From Mycolicibacterium psychrotolerans (GTDB lineage: Bacteria; Actinomycetota; Actinomycetes; Mycobacteriales; Mycobacteriaceae): a stretch of 64,000 nucleotides of DNA. The DNA lies in the NCBI RefSeq assembly GCF_010729305.1, contig NZ_AP022574.1:3782001-3846000 (forward strand), read 5' to 3'. Shown here one piece after another: positions 59,568-64,000 of the stretch. Under the pieces are notes generated by a model that made no database searches, was not told the DNA's origin, and saw only the letters and a list, made by a program, of their open reading frames with translations. The translations under genes and the position numbers were made by a program. Every line of letters starts with the position of its first letter. The first letter of the stretch is position 1.

Positions 59568-59703
59568 ACCGGACCGTCGCTGGTCAGGCATCCTTGCGGC
59601 GTGGCGGACATCGCGGCAAGTTTAACGGTGAGCATCGCGCTGGTGAGGCAGACCCGCAGGCGAGATCGCCGCGAGTGTGCGCAGGCTTCGTAAGCTGGAC
59701 CGT

Positions 59704-60501
59704 ATGGGACTGACTCAACGGGTGCCGGTGCTGCGTTGGGCGCGCCTGGCACTGGGCATGCCGACGTTCGTCCGCACCGGCCAGATCGGCGACGGGCGGG
59801 AAGCCGCCTGCGCCGCGTTCGTCGAGTCCATCGCCCCGCGCGGGGACATCGATGCCGCGCTCTCGGCGATCGACACCTTCGCCCGCCGGGAGGCGATGCT
59901 GGTGAACATCGGCGACGAGAAGGGGCCGCTGCTCGATGCCGCGGTGCGCCGGGCGGCACCGGCGCTGGTGCTCGAACTCGGGACCTACTGCGGATACAGC
60001 GCACTGCGCATAGCGCGCGCAGCGCCCACCGCACGCGTGGTCTCGGTCGAGTTCTCCGCCGCGAACGCCGACGTCGCGCGGCGCATCTGGACCCACGCCG
60101 GCGTCGCCGACCGCGTCAGCTGCGTGGTCGGCACCATCGGCGACGGTGGCCGCACCCTCGACGCGCTGACGGGCGACCACGGCGTCAGCACGGGCAGCGT
60201 CGACGTGCTGTTCATCGATCACGACAAGAACGCCTACCTGTCCGATCTGCGGACGATCCTCGACCGTGGCTGGCTGCACCCCGGATCGGTCGTCGTCGCC
60301 GACAACGTACGGGTCCCCGGAGCGCCCGGGTACCGCGCCTACATGCGCCGGCACGAGGGCACCCGGTGGCGGACCGTCGAACACAAGACGCACGTCGAGT
60401 ATCAGTCGTTGCTTCCCGACCTCGTCCTGGAGTCGGAGTTTCTGGGGCCCGCTACCGCGCCCGGGGATGGGCGCCCGCCCACACCTCCCGCAGCGCGTTG
60501 A
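59704..60501 (+). CDS. O-methyltransferase (catechol O-methyltransferase-like)
   Basis: 265 residues. S-adenosylmethionine-dependent fold: L-E-L-G-T-Y-C-G-Y-S-A-L-R (motif I near residue 93), V-S-V-E-F-S acidic loop, D-V-L-F-I-D-H-D-K-N-A-Y with the metal-binding Asp, and V-A-D-N-V. Resembles COMT and M. tuberculosis Rv1703c in the same neighbourhood. TAAGCT is 7 nt before the ATG, a leaderless arrangement. Its 3' end overlaps the convergent xerD by 50 bp. Confidence 0.88.
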   Translation: MGLTQRVPVLRWARLALGMPTFVRTGQIGDGREAACAAFVESIAPRGDIDAALSAIDTFARREAMLVNIGDEKGPLLDAAVRRAAPALVLELGTYCGYSALRIARAAPTARVVSVEFSAANADVARRIWTHAGVADRVSCVVGTIGDGGRTLDALTGDHGVSTGSVDVLFIDHDKNAYLSDLRTILDRGWLHPGSVVVADNVRVPGAPGYRAYMRRHEGTRWRTVEHKTHVEYQSLLPDLVLESEFLGPATAPGDGRPPTPPAAR

Positions 60502-61411
60502 CCGTGACCATCGTGTAGATCTGCGTGGTGGTCACCGACGCGTGGCCGAGCAGTTCCTGCACGACGCGCACGTCCGCGCCGCCCTCGAGCAGGTGGGTGG
60601 CGAAGGAGTGGCGCAGCACGTGCGGTGACACCGTGGCGGTGACGCCGGCACGGTCGGCGGCGTCCTGGAGCACCTGCCATGCGCTCTGCCGGGACAGCCG
60701 TCCGCCGCGGGCGTTGAGGAAGATCGCCGGGGCGCCGCGGCCGCGCCGGGCCAGCTCCGGACGCGCCCGCACCAGGTAGGCCTCCAGGGCGGCCACCGCG
60801 GGGCGGCCGATCGGGATCAGACGCTGCTTGCCGCCCTTGCCGCGCAGCAGCACCGACCGGGCGTGTAGGTCGATGTCGTCGACGTCGAGGCCGACGGCTT
60901 CGGAGATTCGCGCGCCGGTCGAGTACAGCAGTTCCAGCAGCGCCCGGTTGCGCAGCGTCAGCGGCCCGTCGGCCTCGCTGTCACCACCCGCGGCCTCGAG
61001 CAGGGCGAGCACCTCGTCCAGCGACAGGCTCTTGGGCAGCCTGCGGCTCGGCGTGGGCGGTTTGACCTCCCGCGCGACGTCGATGGCGGCGATTCCTTCC
61101 GCGGCGGCGAACCGGTGCAGGCCGCGCACCGCGATCAGCGCCCGGGCCGCCGAGACCGCCGAGAGCGCTGGCACGCCGTTGTCGGGGTCGCCGCGGCGCA
61201 GCGCGACCAGGAACTCGCTGACATCGGCTTCGGCCGCGCCCGCCAGGTCAGAGACGCCCCGCGACGTCAGGTGCTCGGCGTAGCGCCGCAGATCGCGGCG
61301 GTAGGAGCTCAGGGTGTTCGCCGCCGCGCCGCGTTCGATCGCCAGGTGGTCGAGGTACCCCTGGATCTGATCGTCCAGGGTGGAGCCGACCGACGAGAAC
61401 GTCTGGGTCAC
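60452..61411 (-). CDS. xerD: tyrosine recombinase XerD
   Basis: 319 residues from a GTG overlapping the nudix stop (GTGA). N-terminal SAM-like core-binding domain (I-Q-G-Y-L-D-H-L-A-I-E-R-G); catalytic Arg in S-T-G-A-R-I-S-E, Lys in G-K-G-G-K-Q-R, H-V-L-R-H-S-F-A-T-H and L-G-H-A-S-V-T-T-T-Q-I-Y with the nucleophile Tyr. Resolves chromosome dimers at dif with XerC. All catalytic residues are present. Position after the nudix gene equals Rv1700-Rv1701. Confidence 0.94.
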   Translation of the reverse strand: MTQTFSSVGSTLDDQIQGYLDHLAIERGAAANTLSSYRRDLRRYAEHLTSRGVSDLAGAAEADVSEFLVALRRGDPDNGVPALSAVSAARALIAVRGLHRFAAAEGIAAIDVAREVKPPTPSRRLPKSLSLDEVLALLEAAGGDSEADGPLTLRNRALLELLYSTGARISEAVGLDVDDIDLHARSVLLRGKGGKQRLIPIGRPAVAALEAYLVRARPELARRGRGAPAIFLNARGGRLSRQSAWQVLQDAADRAGVTATVSPHVLRHSFATHLLEGGADVRVVQELLGHASVTTTQIYTMVTVNALREVWAGAHPRAR

Positions 61412-62058
61412 GCATGTCCCTTCCTCCGTGCGAACGCCGTGGGCCTGTCGGTCCACGGTGCGTCGACGGCGCGCAGCGCATCGATGCCGGGCATCGCGTG
61501 CGCGGCCAGGATGCCGGCGACGGAGATCGAATTTACGATCTCCCCCGAGTACACCTTGGCGACGGCCTCGTCGAGCGCGACACGCTCGACGGTGAGGTCG
61601 GCTTCTTCGTGTTCGGATTCGGGGCGGCCGACGTCCCGCAGGCCGGTGGCCAGGAACACCCGCACGCTCTCGTCGCTGAAACCGGGCGCGGAGTCCAGGT
61701 CGACCAGCGTGTGCCACGTCTGGGCGGTCAGCCCCGCCTCCTCGGTGAGTTCGCGGGCGGCCGAGACGTGCGGCGGCTCGCCACTCATGTCCAGCAGGCC
61801 CGCAGGCAGTTCCCACAGCCGCCTGCCGAATGCGTGCCGGTACTGGTAGACCAGCACGATGCGGCCCTCGTCGTCGAGGGCGACCACGGCCACCGCGCCG
61901 TAGTGCTCGACGATCTCGCGCCGCGCCGTCGACCCGCCCGGCATGCGCACCTCGTCGGCGCGCAACGCGAAGATGTTGCCGACGTAGAGCGTCTCCGAGC
62001 CGGCGACGGCGAAGTCGTGGTTGCCGGGCTGCCCGTTGCCCGTGCCCCCGTCAGCCAC
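61408..62058 (-). CDS. NUDIX hydrolase (ADP-ribose pyrophosphatase, Rv1700-like)
   Basis: 216 residues from GTG 62058, which overlaps the pyrG stop by 8 bp. Nudix box with R-E-L-T-E-E-A-G at its core, preceded by E-L-P-A-G-L-L-D. The E-H-Y-G-A-V-A-V-V-A-L segment and the dimer-swap N-terminus match Rv1700, an ADP-ribose pyrophosphatase. Cleaves ADP-ribose to AMP and ribose 5-phosphate with divalent metal. The last residues (R-R-K-G-H-A) are basic and variable. Confidence 0.9.
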   Translation of the reverse strand: MADGGTGNGQPGNHDFAVAGSETLYVGNIFALRADEVRMPGGSTARREIVEHYGAVAVVALDDEGRIVLVYQYRHAFGRRLWELPAGLLDMSGEPPHVSAARELTEEAGLTAQTWHTLVDLDSAPGFSDESVRVFLATGLRDVGRPESEHEEADLTVERVALDEAVAKVYSGEIVNSISVAGILAAHAMPGIDALRAVDAPWTDRPTAFARRKGHA

Positions 62059-63811
62059 GGGCAGGGGCGTCTTCGAGGGCGTGCTCCACACCGTTGGCCT
62101 CGGCCTCGGCGTGCTCCGGGATCTCCGGCATCTCGACGGGCAGCCGTTCGGCGTTCTTGTAGTCCAGCGACGCGCCGACGAACGCGACGAACAGCGGGTG
62201 CGGCCTGGTGGGCCGGCTCTTGAGCTCCGGATGAGCCTGGGTGCCGACGATGAACGGGTGCACGTCGGGCGCGTACTCGACGAACTCGACGAGGTGGCCG
62301 TCGGGCGAAGTGCCCGAGAACCGCAGGCCGCTCTCGGCTATCTTGTCGCGGTAGGCGTTGTTGACCTCGTAGCGGTGCCGGTGCCGCTCCGACACCTCGG
62401 TCGCCTGATAGGCCTGCGCCACAATGGATCCCGGCGTCAGCGCAGCCGGGTAGGCGCCCAGTCGCATCGTGCCGCCCAGGTCGGCCTCGCCGGCGACGAT
62501 GTGCTGCTGGTCGGCCATCGTGGAGATCACGGGATCCGGGGTGTCGGGGTCGAACTCCGCGGAGCTGGCTTCGGTCAGACCCACCGACCGCGCGGCCTCG
62601 ATGACGATGCACTGCAACCCGAGGCACAGGCCCAGCACCGGCAGACCGCGCCTGCGCGCGTAGCGGATCGCGCCGATCTTGCCCTCGATGCCGCGAATGC
62701 CGAAGCCGCCGGGGATCAGCACCCCGTCGACGTCGGCGAGTGCGGCGGCCGCGCCCGGGTCGGTTTCGCAGTCGTCGGAGGGCACCCAGCGCATCTCGAC
62801 GCGGGCGTGGTGGGCGAAGCCGCCTGCACGCAGCGCCTCGGCGACCGACAGGTACGCATCCGACAGGTCGATGTACTTGCCCACCAGGGCGATTCGCACG
62901 GTCTCACGCGGCTCGTGCACCCGTCGCAGCAGGTCGTTCCACTGCGTCCAGTCCACGTCGCGGAACGGCAGATTGAGCCGCCGTACCACGTACGCGTCGA
63001 GCTCCTCGCGGTGCAGCACCTTGGGGATGTCGTAGATCGACGGCGCGTCGGGGGTCGAGATGCACCCGTCGATGTCGACGTCACACATCAGGGCGATCTT
63101 GTTCTTGAGCGGTTCGGGCACGTCGCGGTCGCATCGCAGGATCAGCGCGTCGGGGCTGATGCCGATGCTGCGCAGCGCGGCAACGGAGTGCTGGGTGGGT
63201 TTGGTCTTGAGCTCGCCCGAGGGCGCCATGAACGGCACCAGCGAGCAGTGCAGGAAGAAGCAGTTCTCCCGGCCCACTTCGTGGCGCACCTGCCGGGCGG
63301 CCTCGAGGAACGGGAGCGACTCGATGTCGCCGACCGTGCCACCGATCTCGGTGATCACCACGTCGGGCCGGTTGCCGTCGGCGTCGGCCTCGGCCATCGC
63401 CAGCACGCGGTTCTTGATCTCGTCGGTGATGTGCGGGATCACCTGCACGGTGTCGCCGAGGTACTCGCCGCGCCGCTCCTTGGCGATCACCGTCGAATAC
63501 ACCTGCCCGGTGGTGACATTGGCGTATCCCGAGAGGTTCCGGTCGAGGAAGCGCTCGTAGTGGCCGACGTCGAGGTCGGTCTCCGCGCCGTCCTCGGTGA
63601 CGAACACCTCTCCGTGCTGGAAGGGGTTCATCGTGCCCGGATCCACGTTGAGATACGGGTCGAGCTTCTGCATCGTCACCTGCAGACCACGGGCGGTGAG
63701 CAGTTGACCGAGGCTCGAGGCGGTGAGGCCCTTGCCGAGGGAGGACACCACCCCACCGGTCACGAAGAGGTGTTTGGTGGCTGTCAGCGGGTGCTTGCGC
63801 AACGGCTTCAT
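62051..63811 (-). CDS. pyrG: CTP synthase
   Basis: 586 residues from ATG 63811, chosen because orthologues start just before R-K-H-P-x-T-A-T-K-H-L-F-V-T-G-G. Synthetase domain: G-V-V-S-S-L-G-K-G-L-T, D-P-Y-L-N-V-D-P-G-T-M-N-P, E-I-G-G-T-V-G-D-I-E. Glutaminase domain: G-L-C-L-G-L-Q (nucleophile Cys) and late H-P-E triad residues (Q-A-H-P-E-L). Makes CTP from UTP, ATP and glutamine. First gene of the pyrG-nudix-xerD unit. Confidence 0.97.
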   Translation of the reverse strand: MKPLRKHPLTATKHLFVTGGVVSSLGKGLTASSLGQLLTARGLQVTMQKLDPYLNVDPGTMNPFQHGEVFVTEDGAETDLDVGHYERFLDRNLSGYANVTTGQVYSTVIAKERRGEYLGDTVQVIPHITDEIKNRVLAMAEADADGNRPDVVITEIGGTVGDIESLPFLEAARQVRHEVGRENCFFLHCSLVPFMAPSGELKTKPTQHSVAALRSIGISPDALILRCDRDVPEPLKNKIALMCDVDIDGCISTPDAPSIYDIPKVLHREELDAYVVRRLNLPFRDVDWTQWNDLLRRVHEPRETVRIALVGKYIDLSDAYLSVAEALRAGGFAHHARVEMRWVPSDDCETDPGAAAALADVDGVLIPGGFGIRGIEGKIGAIRYARRRGLPVLGLCLGLQCIVIEAARSVGLTEASSAEFDPDTPDPVISTMADQQHIVAGEADLGGTMRLGAYPAALTPGSIVAQAYQATEVSERHRHRYEVNNAYRDKIAESGLRFSGTSPDGHLVEFVEYAPDVHPFIVGTQAHPELKSRPTRPHPLFVAFVGASLDYKNAERLPVEMPEIPEHAEAEANGVEHALEDAPARG

Positions 63812-63884
63812 TTGGCCTGGCACGGAACCCCACCCTAACACCGACTCCGACACCGCGTCGCTGACACGCGGGCGGCAGGCCCCG

Positions 63885-64000
63885 CTACTGCGGCACGGTG
63901 ACGGCGGACGCGCCCTGCCCGGTGCCGTACTGGCCGGGTTTGCCGTTGTTGATCAGCGCGCTCAGCGCCAGCACGGTGGTGATCCGCCCCGATTCGCGGT
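63885..64000 (-). CDS. mctB: MctB/CopB-like copper transport protein, C-terminal end
   Basis: Too short to stand alone: the minus frame from the window edge reads R-E-S-G-R-I-T-T-V-L-A-L-S-A-L-I-N-N-G-K and ends P-G-Q-Y-G-T-G-Q-G-A-S-A-V-T-V-P-Q before TAG at 63885. This is the C-terminus of Rv1698 (MctB), an outer-envelope protein preventing copper accumulation. Position next to pyrG (Rv1699) supports the call. The rest lies outside the window. Confidence 0.75.
   Translation of the reverse strand, partial: RESGRITTVLALSALINNGKPGQYGTGQGASAVTVPQ

Overview
The window is high-GC actinobacterial chromosome, almost certainly a rapidly growing environmental mycobacterium (Mycolicibacterium type). 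The right end keeps the gene order of Mycobacterium tuberculosis Rv1698-Rv1713 (mctB, pyrG, nudix hydrolase, xerD, O-methyltransferase, parA, scpA, scpB, rluB, cmk, der). The rest holds typical mycobacterial items: furA-katG, monomeric isocitrate dehydrogenase, UdgX, a SigF-type sigma factor, DUF7159-type proteins, a PknH-sensor-like lipoprotein and a 13E12-type HNH fragment. All identifications come from reading the sequence and from family knowledge; no searches were run.

Layout. 0-7.3 kb: HNH fragment, flavin-dependent acyl-CoA-dehydrogenase-like enzyme, DUF7159 membrane protein divergent from a secreted LAS-type metallopeptidase, lipoprotein, tex, and a SigF-type sigma factor. 7.5-10 kb: udgX, an Rv2629/Balon-type ribosome hibernation factor and a phoU homologue. 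10-24.5 kb: a glycan locus. Nine minus-strand genes, mostly joined by 4-bp ATGA/GTGA overlaps, encode UDP-glucose dehydrogenase, UDP-glucuronate decarboxylase-like SDR, GmhA, HldE, a glycosyltransferase fused to GmhB, two heptosyltransferase-like GT9 enzymes, another SDR and an O-carbamoyltransferase. Four more glycosyltransferases flank them. 24.7-34 kb: STAS/RsbW-like fusion, katG-furA, SDR, acyltransferase, second DUF7159 protein, icd2. 34-38 kb: ferredoxin, ferredoxin reductase, P450 and a broken alcohol dehydrogenase. 38-50.8 kb: accessory stretch with two further frameshifted genes, a second LAS metallopeptidase, a PAS-GGDEF protein and an SDR remnant ending at tRNA-Pro(GGG). 50.9-54.3 kb: FeS-type photolyase and two TauE/SafE exporters. 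54.3-64 kb: the conserved Rv1698-Rv1713 block.

The main result is the 10-20 kb operon. It looks like a complete route to an activated ADP-heptose, plus UDP-glucuronate/UDP-xylose, GT9 transferases and a carbamoyltransferase, in an organism without lipopolysaccharide. I do not know of a described mycobacterial product for it.

A second pattern is a set of SigF-type promoter candidates (GTTT-N15-GGGTAT and close variants). Each has an exact 15-nt spacer and lies 9-11 nt before the start codon of udgX, the hibernation factor, two glycosyltransferases and an SDR. Two are essentially perfect. They suggest that a general-stress programme controls parts of the window, which itself encodes a SigF-type factor and a STAS/RsbW-like regulator. 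Third, a short Cys-Cys leader ORF followed by a perfect hairpin precedes a sulfite-exporter-like gene, resembling mycobacterial cysteine-responsive attenuators.
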